From the NCBI RefSeq assembly GCF_026339735.1, contig NZ_JAPEQG010000001.1:434001-498000 (forward strand): a stretch of DNA of 64,000 bases, in the 5' to 3' direction. The notes under the pieces are model-generated. The model searched no databases. It worked only from the letters and a program-made list of their open reading frames with translations, and was not told where the DNA came from. The translations under genes and the position numbers were made by a program. Shown here one piece after another: positions 20,500 to 28,887 of the stretch (positions within the stretch are counted from its first letter, which is position 1; every line of letters begins with the position of its first letter). The DNA comes from Streptomyces sp. NBC_01669. Its GTDB lineage: Bacteria > Actinomycetota > Actinomycetes > Streptomycetales > Streptomycetaceae.

Positions 20500-21222
20500 A
20501 TGTCCGGGATACCGCATGACGGCATATCCGACGCCATGCCGAGCGGAGCATGGGGCACGCTCCCCGCCGCTGTGGAGCTGTACCACCTGAGGCCGGACGG
20601 AGGCATCGGGCTGGCCGACCGCGAGGGCGTGCGCGAGCTGGGACCCGAGCGGGAGTTTCTCCGCTTCATCGATGACGGGCAGTTCGCCCACTACCTGGTG
20701 GGCGACGCGGCGACCTCCCCCGAGCGCCCCTCGAACGCCACGGTCAAACTCGGTGTCGTGGAGCCGCGCAGCGCCTTCACCCCGCACGCCCACGGCGGTG
20801 AACACTTCGTCCTCAGCCTCGGCCACGCGGCGTGCGGCCTCTACGACGCGGACCGCGACCTGGTGACCGAAGTCCCGCTGGCTCCCGGGATGTTGATACG
20901 AATTCCGGAGATGATGCCCCACTCCTTCGCGAACCGGGGCACCGATCCGCTGACGATCCTCGCGGCCAACACCGGTTACGGGATCGACCACGAGGACTAC
21001 GCGATCACCGCCGGGGAGGCCGAGCGCCGCGCCGCGGGCGACACCCGGATGGCCGGCCAGGTGGCCGTAGCCGCAGCCACCACCGACTATCGCGCCCTCG
21101 CCGCCGCCCTGCGCGACATCGAGCGCCATCAGCAGGACCGCGGCATCGCCACCACCACCGTCCGCGAGCGCTTGGCCGCACGACTGCGCCGTGTGGCCAC
21201 CGCACTGGAGGTCCGCCGGTGA
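20500..21222 (+). CDS. Cupin-domain protein, first gene of the TOPRIM-like cluster
   Basis: About 240 residues from the ATG at 20500, which has GGGGGAGG upstream; an in-frame ATG at 20452 is an alternative. The double-stranded beta-helix metal motif is visible as PHAHGGEHFVLSLG (His, His, Glu) with the second His in MPHSFAN. The N-terminal part is unassigned, and the last 60 residues are a helical tail (YRALAAALRDIERHQQ). It could bind a metal and a small ligand as sensor or enzyme. Its TGA overlaps the GTG of the next gene, so it is coupled to the three paralogues. Confidence 0.75.
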   Translation: MSGIPHDGISDAMPSGAWGTLPAAVELYHLRPDGGIGLADREGVRELGPEREFLRFIDDGQFAHYLVGDAATSPERPSNATVKLGVVEPRSAFTPHAHGGEHFVLSLGHAACGLYDADRDLVTEVPLAPGMLIRIPEMMPHSFANRGTDPLTILAANTGYGIDHEDYAITAGEAERRAAGDTRMAGQVAVAAATTDYRALAAALRDIERHQQDRGIATTTVRERLAARLRRVATALEVRR

Positions 21223-22283
21223 TCTGTCCGCACTGCGAGAAGAACCTGCTCCGCAAGGAACGCCCCAACAACACCTGCTCCCACTGCAGGCGCACGTATG
21301 CACTCGACCCCAAGACCAACTCCCTCGGCCTGAGCGACCTGCGGGTGCGCAGGATCGTCGCCAAGGTGACGGAGGAGGGCAGGATCTCAGTGGTGCCGGA
21401 CCAGTTGTGGTACGCGCTCTCGCGCAGGCGCCTCAAGGAGGGCACCTTCGCGCCGGGGTGTGCGGGTACCTCGCTCTTCGCGGGCCTGGTCGTCGGCGTC
21501 TTCGGCATCTTCACCGAGACCGCCTACCTCTTCCTCACCTCGGGCGCCCTGCTGCTCGTCTCCGCGGGCTTCGCCCTCGCACGAGCCGCCGGAGCCGGCC
21601 GGGGCTTCCCGGTGATGAGCCGTACGGCATTCCGTTCGGAGGCGCTCGCGCCCTGGCAGAACGTGTACGGCGGGCTGCCGCCCGGGGTGGTCGACGACGC
21701 CCCTCCCCTTCCCTCTCGGGCCGGAACCCGTGCGCCCTCGGGCGCTCAGACCGGGGCCGTACTCCTGTGCCCCGACCGCTCCACCACGGCGTTCCTGATC
21801 GCCAACGGGCTGCCCGCCCGTTACGGGATCGCGCTCGCCAAGGATCTCGACGCGGTCCACGCCCTGCCCGCGCGGGGCCCGGTGATCGTGCTGCACGATG
21901 CCGACGCGCACGGGGAACTCCTCGTCCGGCACGTCCGCGCGAGCCTGGGGCAACGCACAGTGATCGACGCCGGGTTGCCGCTGCGCACCGTCCGTCGTCT
22001 GGCGCAGGCCGTGCCCTACCGCGAAAAGCAGGAGAAGCCCGACAGGGAGACCATGGCGCGGCTCACCGCGCTGGGCGAGTTCACCGAGGAGGAGCTGAAG
22101 TGGCTGGGAAAGGGCTGGCGCTTCCCGCTCGTCGGCATGCCCCCCGCCCGTCTGCTCGCCGCCGTCACCCGGGTCGCCGAACAGGTCTCGGGGAGCGTCG
22201 ACCCGGAACGGCGTCGTGCCGCGTCCGTGGGGTTCATGACCTGGCCGGGTTCGGCAGCCCAGGACCACGCGGGTGAGCGATGA
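21219..22283 (+). CDS. Paralogue A: zinc-ribbon, membrane-anchored TOPRIM/Topo VI A-like protein
   Basis: 354 residues from the GTG at 21219, overlapping the cupin stop. Order: zinc ribbon C3/C6/C20/C23; a winged-helix-like segment GRISVVPDQLWYALSRRR with Q62-L-W-Y65; two hydrophobic segments (about 82-122); conserved VYGGLPPGVVDD (149-160); a strand LLCPDRS with D186; a strand VIVLHDADAHG with D227-A-D229 and G232; and a terminal GFMTWP (338-343). D-x-D-x-x-G after a hydrophobic strand recalls TOPRIM, and Q-L-W-Y recalls the catalytic-Tyr region of topoisomerase VI A/Spo11. No function is established; the assignment is inference. The stop overlaps the next ATG. Confidence 0.7.
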   Translation: MICPHCEKNLLRKERPNNTCSHCRRTYALDPKTNSLGLSDLRVRRIVAKVTEEGRISVVPDQLWYALSRRRLKEGTFAPGCAGTSLFAGLVVGVFGIFTETAYLFLTSGALLLVSAGFALARAAGAGRGFPVMSRTAFRSEALAPWQNVYGGLPPGVVDDAPPLPSRAGTRAPSGAQTGAVLLCPDRSTTAFLIANGLPARYGIALAKDLDAVHALPARGPVIVLHDADAHGELLVRHVRASLGQRTVIDAGLPLRTVRRLAQAVPYREKQEKPDRETMARLTALGEFTEEELKWLGKGWRFPLVGMPPARLLAAVTRVAEQVSGSVDPERRRAASVGFMTWPGSAAQDHAGER

Positions 22284-23476
22284 TCTGCCCCCGCTGCGCC
22301 GCCTCGCTGACGGGCAAGCAGCGCAGCGGCAGAATCTGCGCGCACTGCGGGAAGCGCTTCGCGCTCGACCCCGCGGTGCACGGCACGGGCATGCACGACA
22401 TCCGCATCCGGGGCATCGCGGAACGCGCCACCGATCACGGCCGCCTGAAGATCACCCTCACCCAGCTCTGGTACCTGTCCCGCAGCCGTAACTACGCCTG
22501 GGCCGGGCGGGATCCGGAGGGTGTGCCGGCGAAGATCCGCTGGCTCATGGCGCTGCCGGTGGCCGCCGCCCTCGTCGTGTGCGCCGCCCTGACCGGCGGA
22601 CTGCTCGCGTTCCTCGCCGGCGCCGCCGCGTGCGCCGCCCTCGTCGTCGCGTCGTCCATGCGGCACCACCCTGGCCAGTTGCCCCATGGGCAGATCATTC
22701 CTGCCGAACGGACCTTCCGTGCCCTGATGAACGGCTCCTGGTCGGCGGCGTACGGGGGCCTGCCGAAAGGCGTCGTCGACGACGCGCGCCCCGTGCCCCG
22801 GCCGCGCGGGGCGAACCGTTCCGGTGCGTCCCTTCCGGTGTCCCGGCCCAAGGTCGCGATCCTCTGCACGGACCGCGTGGTCGCCCTCTTCCTCACGGCC
22901 AACGGCATCCCCGCCCGTCTGGAGGCCGACCTCGTGGAGGTTGCCGACGCCGACGGAATCGGGGGGCGCCCCACCGTCCTGGCGGCGGCGCTCAGCGCGC
23001 TCGCGCAGTATCGCAGCGGGCTCCCGGTGGTCGTCCTGCACGACGCCGATCCGCAGGGCGTCCTGTTGGCGCCGCTCATCCGTGGCGCACAGCCCGACCG
23101 CGTCGTGGTGGACGCGGGCCTCCCCGTCTCCGCGGCCAGGGGCAAACAGGGCGTCGTGCGGCTCGGCCGGCACGATCCGCTCGCCGACGCGGAACAGCTC
23201 CGCACGGTCGCAGGTCTGCCCGAGGCCGACGCGCAGTGGCTCGGCGAGGGCTTCTGGAGTCCGCTCGCCGCCGTGCCGCCGCGCGTCCTCGAATCGATCG
23301 TCGTCCGGGCGGTGGAACGGGCGCTGGCCGCCCCGCGGCCCACCCCCCACGAGGACCTCACCCACGGCTTCCTCACCTGGCCGCAGGCTCCGCGGACCCG
23401 GAGGACCTCGGAGGCACCTGGCACCCGCCCACCCGGCACCGGCACGTACGAGAAGAAGGGCACCAGCTCCGCATGA
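22280..23476 (+). CDS. Paralogue B: zinc-ribbon, membrane-anchored TOPRIM/Topo VI A-like protein
   Basis: 398 residues. The plan matches paralogue A, with cysteines (C3/C6/C20/C23) and Q62-L-W-Y65 at identical positions. It then has two hydrophobic segments (about 88-125), AAYGGLPKGVVDD (157-168), ILCTDRV with D198, VVLHDADPQG with D255-A-D257 and G260, and a late HGFLTWP (362-368). A disordered basic tail ends KKGTSSA. The start ATG overlaps the stop of A, and its stop overlaps the start of C, so the three subunits are probably made together in fixed ratio. A membrane-tethered DNA- or nucleotide-acting complex is a reasonable but unproven reading. Confidence 0.7.
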   Translation: MICPRCAASLTGKQRSGRICAHCGKRFALDPAVHGTGMHDIRIRGIAERATDHGRLKITLTQLWYLSRSRNYAWAGRDPEGVPAKIRWLMALPVAAALVVCAALTGGLLAFLAGAAACAALVVASSMRHHPGQLPHGQIIPAERTFRALMNGSWSAAYGGLPKGVVDDARPVPRPRGANRSGASLPVSRPKVAILCTDRVVALFLTANGIPARLEADLVEVADADGIGGRPTVLAAALSALAQYRSGLPVVVLHDADPQGVLLAPLIRGAQPDRVVVDAGLPVSAARGKQGVVRLGRHDPLADAEQLRTVAGLPEADAQWLGEGFWSPLAAVPPRVLESIVVRAVERALAAPRPTPHEDLTHGFLTWPQAPRTRRTSEAPGTRPPGTGTYEKKGTSSA

Positions 23477-24393
23477 CGCCGCGACGCCTCCAGGCTCCCG
23501 GAATCGGGACCTCCATGGCCCGGGACCCCCGTACCGGCCGCGGGCCGGGCGCCCGTTTCCTCGACCTCGCGATCACCGGCGCCGCCGCGCGCGCCGCAGG
23601 CCCGGGCGGCATCAGATTCACGGAACGGCAGCTCTACTACGAGACCTGCCGTGTCCTGAGCCCGACCGCGACCCTGCTCCCCCGCATCCCACGCACCCCG
23701 GCCCCTCCCCTGCGGCTGCCCACGTTCACGCGTGCGCTGGAGGCACGGGGCCGGGCGACCGTGGACGGCCTGCTCCCACCGGTCCCGTCCCCGCCGCCGA
23801 CTACGCCACGGCCTCCGTCGGTGCCTGATGCCGCCGAACCCGACCTCCACGCCTACGGGTTGCCCCGTCTCCTCGTCTGCCAGGACCGCTCGATCGCCCG
23901 GATGCTGCTCGCCAACCATGTGCACCTGGAGGCGGCCTGCCCCGTCCTCGCGGCGCCCGACGCCCTGCCGCTCGACCCGCGCCTCGTCGCGGCGCTGGAG
24001 CGGGCCGAGGGCGCGACGGTCCATGTGCTGCACGACGCGAGCCCGGAGGGCATCGGGCTCCCGGCGCGGGTCAGGGCCGCTCTGGGCCCGGTCCCCGGCG
24101 TACGGGTCACGTCGATCGGGCTCGTGCCCCGGCATGCGGCAACCCTGCGCCTTCCGACCGGCCGCGGCCCGGCACCGGCTCCGCCGCCGGCCCCCTGGCC
24201 GCCCGGGCTGCGGCCCGAGGAGGCTTCATGGCTGGCGCGGGGACGGTTCACGCAGGTCGCGGCCGTGTCACCGCCCCGCCTGGTGCGTACGGTGCTGCGC
24301 CTCACACGGGGACCGCGACCGCCCCGGAACTCCATGTGGACCGAACTGCGCGGGCTGCGCACCACGGGTTTCCTGACCTGGCCCGCCTCGTGA
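23473..24393 (+). CDS. Paralogue C: soluble TOPRIM/Topo VI A-like protein
   Basis: 306 residues from the ATG at 23473 (ATGA overlap with B). It lacks the zinc ribbon and membrane segments of A and B but shares their core: GGIRFTERQLYYETCRVL with Q53-L-Y-Y56 (closest of the three to the T-x-R-x-x-Y-Y motif of topoisomerase VI A/Spo11), LLVCQDRS with D138, VHVLHDASPEG with D188 and G193, and the terminal GFLTWPAS. The second Asp of the D-x-D pair is Ser190, so if this is a TOPRIM fold one acidic ligand is missing. It is Pro-rich between residues 65 and 120. It is probably a specialised third subunit. Confidence 0.7.
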   Translation: MTPRRLQAPGIGTSMARDPRTGRGPGARFLDLAITGAAARAAGPGGIRFTERQLYYETCRVLSPTATLLPRIPRTPAPPLRLPTFTRALEARGRATVDGLLPPVPSPPPTTPRPPSVPDAAEPDLHAYGLPRLLVCQDRSIARMLLANHVHLEAACPVLAAPDALPLDPRLVAALERAEGATVHVLHDASPEGIGLPARVRAALGPVPGVRVTSIGLVPRHAATLRLPTGRGPAPAPPPAPWPPGLRPEEASWLARGRFTQVAAVSPPRLVRTVLRLTRGPRPPRNSMWTELRGLRTTGFLTWPAS

Positions 24394-24492
24394 TCCGCCG
24401 CGTCACCCGCCCATGAACCGCGCGGTGACCCGTCCGAGCGAGGTCTCCTTCACGCGGCCACGACCGCCCCACAGACCCGAGGAACGCACACG

Positions 24493-25029
24493 ATGATCCG
24501 ACCTCAAGAGATCGGCTACTTCGACGAGCTGCTCGCCGACGGCAGCGTCCACCGGCGTTACGAGGACGGCCGGGAGGAGTGGCGCCACCGCGAGAGCTCC
24601 CCCAGTGGCCTCGTGCGCTGGCACGACAACCGGAATGCCTCCGGCACCGACGAACTCCTCGGCAACCGCATCATCAAGCGGGTCCTCGCCGACGGCGCGG
24701 TGACCTACGCCCGGGACATCGGATACGGCCGCACCCTGTGGGGCCGCGGCGAGACGGTGATGGTCAACCGGACGTCGTTCGGCGGCAGGATGGGCGTCAT
24801 GCTCGCGGGCCTGGGCGTAGCGGGTCTCGCCATCACCGCCGCCCAGCTGCCGCCGCTGAGCATGAGCCCGGAAGAGGAGGAGGAGCTCCGCCAGCAGCAG
24901 GCGCAGAGCCAGTCGTCGTCCTCGGGCGACTCGGGCGGGGGCGGCGATTCCAGTGGCGGCGGGGCGGACGACTGGGACGCGGGCTGGGACGACGGCGAGG
25001 ACGCCTGGAGCGACGACGACTTCGGCTGA
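24493..25029 (+). CDS. Hypothetical membrane protein with acidic Ser/Gly/Asp-rich tail
   Basis: 178 residues, ATG at 24493 after GAGGAAC. The soluble N-terminus (1-95) contains MORN-like or WWE-like aromatic/glycine repeats (LLADGSVHRRYEDGREEWRH; LADGAVTYARDIGYGRTLWG). One transmembrane helix follows (about 99-119), then EEEEELRQQQAQ, a Ser/Gly linker and a strongly acidic end (DDWDAGWDDGEDAWSDDDFG). I do not recognise the family. It follows paralogue C by 99 bp and precedes the AsnB-like gene by 82 bp on the same strand. An acidic tail could mimic DNA or recruit basic partners (speculation). Confidence 0.7.
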   Translation: MIRPQEIGYFDELLADGSVHRRYEDGREEWRHRESSPSGLVRWHDNRNASGTDELLGNRIIKRVLADGAVTYARDIGYGRTLWGRGETVMVNRTSFGGRMGVMLAGLGVAGLAITAAQLPPLSMSPEEEEELRQQQAQSQSSSSGDSGGGGDSSGGGADDWDAGWDDGEDAWSDDDFG

Positions 25030-25111
25030 GCCGGCCGCGTCGGCACCACCGCAAGCCGTCGGAGCGGCGATAGCAGTAGGGAACACGGAACACCGAGGAG
25101 AGGAGCCGCCC

Positions 25112-26887
25112 ATGGCACGCTTCTGCGTCTGCCTGTCCCCGACGACCCGGCAGGCCCGGGCCCATGTCGAGGCGATGGGTGCAGCCGGGAACGGCCGGAC
25201 ACCCGTGGACGTCCCCGGGGCCGACCTGGGACTGATCGCGGACGAACCCGGGCGCGCCGACGGCCCGTTCACGGCATCCGGCCTGACGGCGGTGGGTGAG
25301 GTCACCCTCCACAACCGCCCGGCCCTCCTGTCCGCGCTGCACGCCGAGGGCACCCCCGTACCCGCCCGCTGCTCCGACGGTGAACTGCTGCTGCACTGCT
25401 GGGCGCGGCTCGGCGACGCGGGAGTGGCTCTGGCCGAGGGCATGTTCGTGCTGGCCGTGCTGGACGGCACGGACCTGATCCTGATCCGCGACCACGTGGG
25501 CGCCCGGACGCTGTTCTACGCCCGCGCCGAAGGAGCCTGGGCGGCCTCGACCTCGCTGAGGGCGCTGCGGCGCTGGCCCGCGCTCGGCACGTCGATGAAT
25601 CTGTCCGCGGTCCGTTCCTTCCTCACCTTCGCCTATCTGCCGGGCGAGGAGACCCTCCTGACCGGCGTGCGGGAAGTCCTGCCCGGGCGGGTGCTGCGGC
25701 TGGCGAAGGACGGCACCGTCACCGAGACCGTGCACTGGGAGCCCCACGAGCACATCGCCCAGCCGGTGCCGCAGGATGCGACGGAGCATGTCCGGGCCCT
25801 GCGGGCGCTCCTGGAGCAGGCGACGGCAGAAAGGCTCCCGCAGGCGGAGCCGGCGGCGGTCCTTCTCTCCGGCGGGATCGACAGCTCCCTCGTCACCGCG
25901 CTGGCGACGAAGCTCCACAGCCATCCGGTGCACACGTACTCGATCAGCTTCGGCGACGAACTTCCCAACGAGCTGGGCTACTCGGGCCTCGTGGCCGCCC
26001 ACTGCCATACCCGCCACCGGGTCCTGAACGTGTCGGGGAAGACGGTGGCCTCACGGCTCGCGGAGGCGGCTGCGCTCCTGGACAGCCCGGTGGGCGATCC
26101 GTTGACGGTCCCGAACCTGTTGCTCGCGGAGGCCGTGGCCGCGGACGGCGCGTCGGTGGTGCTCAACGGCGAGGGCGGCGACCCCGTGTTCGGTGGCCCG
26201 AAGAACCTCCCGATGCTCGTGCAGGAGATTCACCGTGAACCGGGGGCACCCTGGGACGAGGACCGGGCGACGGCGTATCTGCGCTCGTACCGCAAGTGCT
26301 GGACGGACCTCCCGACGCTACTGACCCCGCAGACGCTGGACGCGCTGCGGGACGCCCCGCGCCCCCAGCGGTTCGTGGAGCCGTATCTGGCACCGGGCGC
26401 CGACAGCCCGCACCGCATGGGCCACCTCCTCAACCAGCTCCTGCACTGCAATCTGCGGACCAAGGGCGCGCACCACATCCTGACAAAGGTGGAGCGCCTG
26501 ACGGCGTCGCAGGGCATCGAGGGCCGGGCACCGCTGTTCGACCGCCGGGTCGTCGACCACGCCTTCGCGACGCCGCCCACGTACAAACTCCGTGGCTCTG
26601 CGGAGAAGTGGATCCTCAAGGAGGCCGTGCGCGACCTCCTCCCCGACACGGTCGTCGACCGCCCGAAGAGCGGGATGCGGGTGCCGGTGCAGCAGTGGCT
26701 GACGGGTCCGCTGCGCGACCTCGGAAACGATCTGCTGCTGAGCCGGCAGTCGGCCCACCGGGGCCTGTTCCGCCCGGACACGATCCGCGCCTGGATGAAG
26801 GGCGAGGGCACGCTCCTGCCCCGTCACGGCGGCAAGCTGTGGCTGGTGCTGACACTGGAACTGTGGCTGCGGTCGTACGCGTTGTGA
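25112..26887 (+). CDS. Asparagine-synthetase-like ATP-dependent amide-bond enzyme lacking Cys2
   Basis: 591 residues from the ATG at 25112 (GAGGAGAGGAG upstream). The N-terminal Ntn/class II glutaminase domain is recognisable (IRDHVGARTLFYA), but the chain begins MARFCVCLSP, so the catalytic N-terminal Cys that follows Met in AsnB is absent. Glutamine-derived ammonia is therefore unlikely. The synthetase domain is intact: PP-loop SGGIDSS (253-259), NGEGGDPVFGG, GIEGRAPLFDRRVVDHAF and GSAEKWILKEAV. Such enzymes (beta-lactam synthetase, lasso cyclase) activate a carboxylate as acyl-AMP for amide formation. The substrate is unknown; it is co-directional with the TOPRIM-like genes. Confidence 0.85.
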   Translation: MARFCVCLSPTTRQARAHVEAMGAAGNGRTPVDVPGADLGLIADEPGRADGPFTASGLTAVGEVTLHNRPALLSALHAEGTPVPARCSDGELLLHCWARLGDAGVALAEGMFVLAVLDGTDLILIRDHVGARTLFYARAEGAWAASTSLRALRRWPALGTSMNLSAVRSFLTFAYLPGEETLLTGVREVLPGRVLRLAKDGTVTETVHWEPHEHIAQPVPQDATEHVRALRALLEQATAERLPQAEPAAVLLSGGIDSSLVTALATKLHSHPVHTYSISFGDELPNELGYSGLVAAHCHTRHRVLNVSGKTVASRLAEAAALLDSPVGDPLTVPNLLLAEAVAADGASVVLNGEGGDPVFGGPKNLPMLVQEIHREPGAPWDEDRATAYLRSYRKCWTDLPTLLTPQTLDALRDAPRPQRFVEPYLAPGADSPHRMGHLLNQLLHCNLRTKGAHHILTKVERLTASQGIEGRAPLFDRRVVDHAFATPPTYKLRGSAEKWILKEAVRDLLPDTVVDRPKSGMRVPVQQWLTGPLRDLGNDLLLSRQSAHRGLFRPDTIRAWMKGEGTLLPRHGGKLWLVLTLELWLRSYAL

Positions 26888-26924
26888 GGAACGAGCAGCA
26901 GGAAGCGACGAGCGGGAAGCAACG

Positions 26925-28286
26925 ATGAACAGTGAACTCACCGACCCTCGCACGGGACGCCTCCGCGGCACGGCTCCCGTCTCCCGCGAGCCCGAGGTGG
27001 CTGCGGCCGTGGCGGCCGCCCGTACGGCGCTCGGCGCATGGAGCGCCCTGACCCCCAAGGACCGGGCGCGACGCCTGGACCGGCTGGCGACGCTGATCGA
27101 GGACAGTGCGGCGGAGTACGCGGTTCGTGAGCGGGCCGGTACGGGCAAGCCGGATGCGGAGATGGCGGGCGAGATCGAGCAGGTGGCGGATCTGTTCCGC
27201 TTCTTCGCGACGGCGGCACGGACCCGGACAGCACCGGCGGCAGGCCGGCTGGTGACCGGCCACGAGAGCTGGGTGCGCTGGGAGCCGATGGGCGTGGTCG
27301 GGGTGATCGTCCCCTGGAACTATCCGCTGATGATGGCGGCCTGGCGCTGCGCCCCGGCACTCGCCGCGGGCAACACGGTGGTGGTGAAACCGGCGGAGAC
27401 CACTCCGGACACGCTGGAACTGCTGGCGGAGCACGCCGCACGGACCCTGGGCGAGGGCGTGCTCCAGTCGCTTCCGGGAGACCGGCGGACGGGTCGGCTG
27501 CTGGTCGAGTCCCCGGTGGACATGGTCGCGTTCACGGGCAGCGGGCAGGCGGGCCTGGATGTGGCGGCGCGGGCGGGGACGCGCCGGATCAGCCTGGAGC
27601 TGGGCGGCAACGCCCCGGCCGTCGTTCTCCCGGACGCCCCGGCGGACACGTATGCGTCGCTCGCGGAAGCGGCCACGTACAACGCGGGTCAGAGCTGCGC
27701 GGCACCGGCCCGCGTCATCACGCTCACGGAGAACTACGAGGAGACGGTGGCCCGCCTGACGGAGGCGATGGGGGCCAGGCTGGCCGGCCGTGACTTCGGC
27801 CCGCTCAACAACTCGGACCAGGTGGCGCGTTACGACTCACTGGTCGCCTCCTCGTCCGCGAAACGACAGCTGGCGGCGGACCTCGCCGTCCCTCCCGGCG
27901 AGGAGCACGGCCACTGGCGCGCGGCCCTTCTCCTGGCGGATCTCCCGCACGACGACCCGACGGTCACCGAGGAAGTCTTCGGACCGCTCCTCACGGTCCA
28001 GCACGCGGACACCGTGGAGGCGGCCCTGAGCCTGGCAAACGGTGTCCCCCAGGCCCTGGCGGCCAGTGTCTGGACGACCGATCTCGGCACGGGGCTCGAT
28101 CTCGCGGCCCGCCTCGACGCGGGCGAGGCCTGGCTCAACTGCCATCTGGTGCAGACGGCGGAGCTCCCGCACGGCGGGCGTGGCTCGTCCGGCCACGGCA
28201 CGGACCTGAGCACGCTGGCGCTCCAGGAGTACCAACGGCCCAAGACGGTGACGGTGCGGCTGACGCCCGGCCCGCGCGAGAGCTGA
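26925..28286 (+). CDS. NAD(P)+-dependent aldehyde dehydrogenase
   Basis: 453 residues, slightly shorter at the N-terminus than most ALDHs. VIVPWNYPLMMAAW, NTVVVKPAETTP, FTGSGQAG, the general-base Glu in LELGGNAP (about residue 225), the nucleophile Cys in NAGQSCAAP (about residue 258) and EEVFGPLLTV are all present. It resembles the betaine/aminobutyraldehyde subgroup but could oxidise many aldehydes. It lies 37 bp after the AsnB-like gene, the last gene of the seven-gene group. Its presence suggests the group makes or detoxifies a small molecule. Confidence 0.92.
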   Translation: MNSELTDPRTGRLRGTAPVSREPEVAAAVAAARTALGAWSALTPKDRARRLDRLATLIEDSAAEYAVRERAGTGKPDAEMAGEIEQVADLFRFFATAARTRTAPAAGRLVTGHESWVRWEPMGVVGVIVPWNYPLMMAAWRCAPALAAGNTVVVKPAETTPDTLELLAEHAARTLGEGVLQSLPGDRRTGRLLVESPVDMVAFTGSGQAGLDVAARAGTRRISLELGGNAPAVVLPDAPADTYASLAEAATYNAGQSCAAPARVITLTENYEETVARLTEAMGARLAGRDFGPLNNSDQVARYDSLVASSSAKRQLAADLAVPPGEEHGHWRAALLLADLPHDDPTVTEEVFGPLLTVQHADTVEAALSLANGVPQALAASVWTTDLGTGLDLAARLDAGEAWLNCHLVQTAELPHGGRGSSGHGTDLSTLALQEYQRPKTVTVRLTPGPRES

Positions 28287-28760
28287 GGCAGAGGGCCACC
28301 GGACAACAGCAAGTCCTGTGCTGCGAAAGGAAGATCGACCATGGTATCGGATGTCGTCCCGAATGCGGGTCCGCTCATCGCGTCGACGAAGGCTTCTTGA
28401 CGACGCATCACACGCGATGCTCGTCCCAGACGCCCCGGAATCGCCATCATCACCGCCGGTGTCCCGGTCCGTCCCGCCCACCCGGTCCTCGGGCCCGGGA
28501 CGGACAGGACGGACCGCAGGGACACGTGATCACCATGCGGCACCCGGCCGCGCACGCGGCAGCAGCGCATGAAAGCACCCACCGACGCCGCGGCGCGGCC
28601 ACCGCCGGCATGTCCAGGCCCCAAGTGACGTCGACGACGTGGCCGACCCGATTACGGGACAGCCCTCAGGCCGGCCGCTCGTTGGGGGTCCGTCGGGCAA
28701 CGATCCACTCACATCCGATGCTGAGGCCCCGGTGGCGGAGTAAGCCATTCGGTGTATTTA
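28287..28760. other. Intergenic region between ALDH and insertion sequence, 474 bp
   Basis: No gene is supported. The open frames are low-complexity and His/Arg-rich, with no motifs. It may be partly decayed sequence flanking the insertion. Confidence 0.45.
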
Positions 28761-28774
28761 CTGAGCTTGGCTTT

Positions 28775-28807
28775 AAACCCCACCAAGATCATTTCTTGGT
28801 GGGGTTT
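28775..28807. terminator. Perfect 14-bp hairpin inside the IS left end
   Basis: AAACCCCACCAAGA / TCTTGGTGGGGTTT with a TCATT loop, ending in a T-run on both strands. This is typical of hairpins that insulate an IS transposase from external promoters, and it also terminates the upstream operon. Confidence 0.8.
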
Positions 28808-28887
28808 GTCGTTCGCCTGACAGCTGGGCGGCCTCTGCTTGATCATGTGTTTCCGCCAAGAGACACGTTGATCAACCAAAGGCCGTG

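Noticed and set aside
25112..26887. Lasso-peptide biosynthetic cluster
   Set aside because: Only the cyclase-like fold is present; no precursor peptide, RRE protein or leader protease was found around it.
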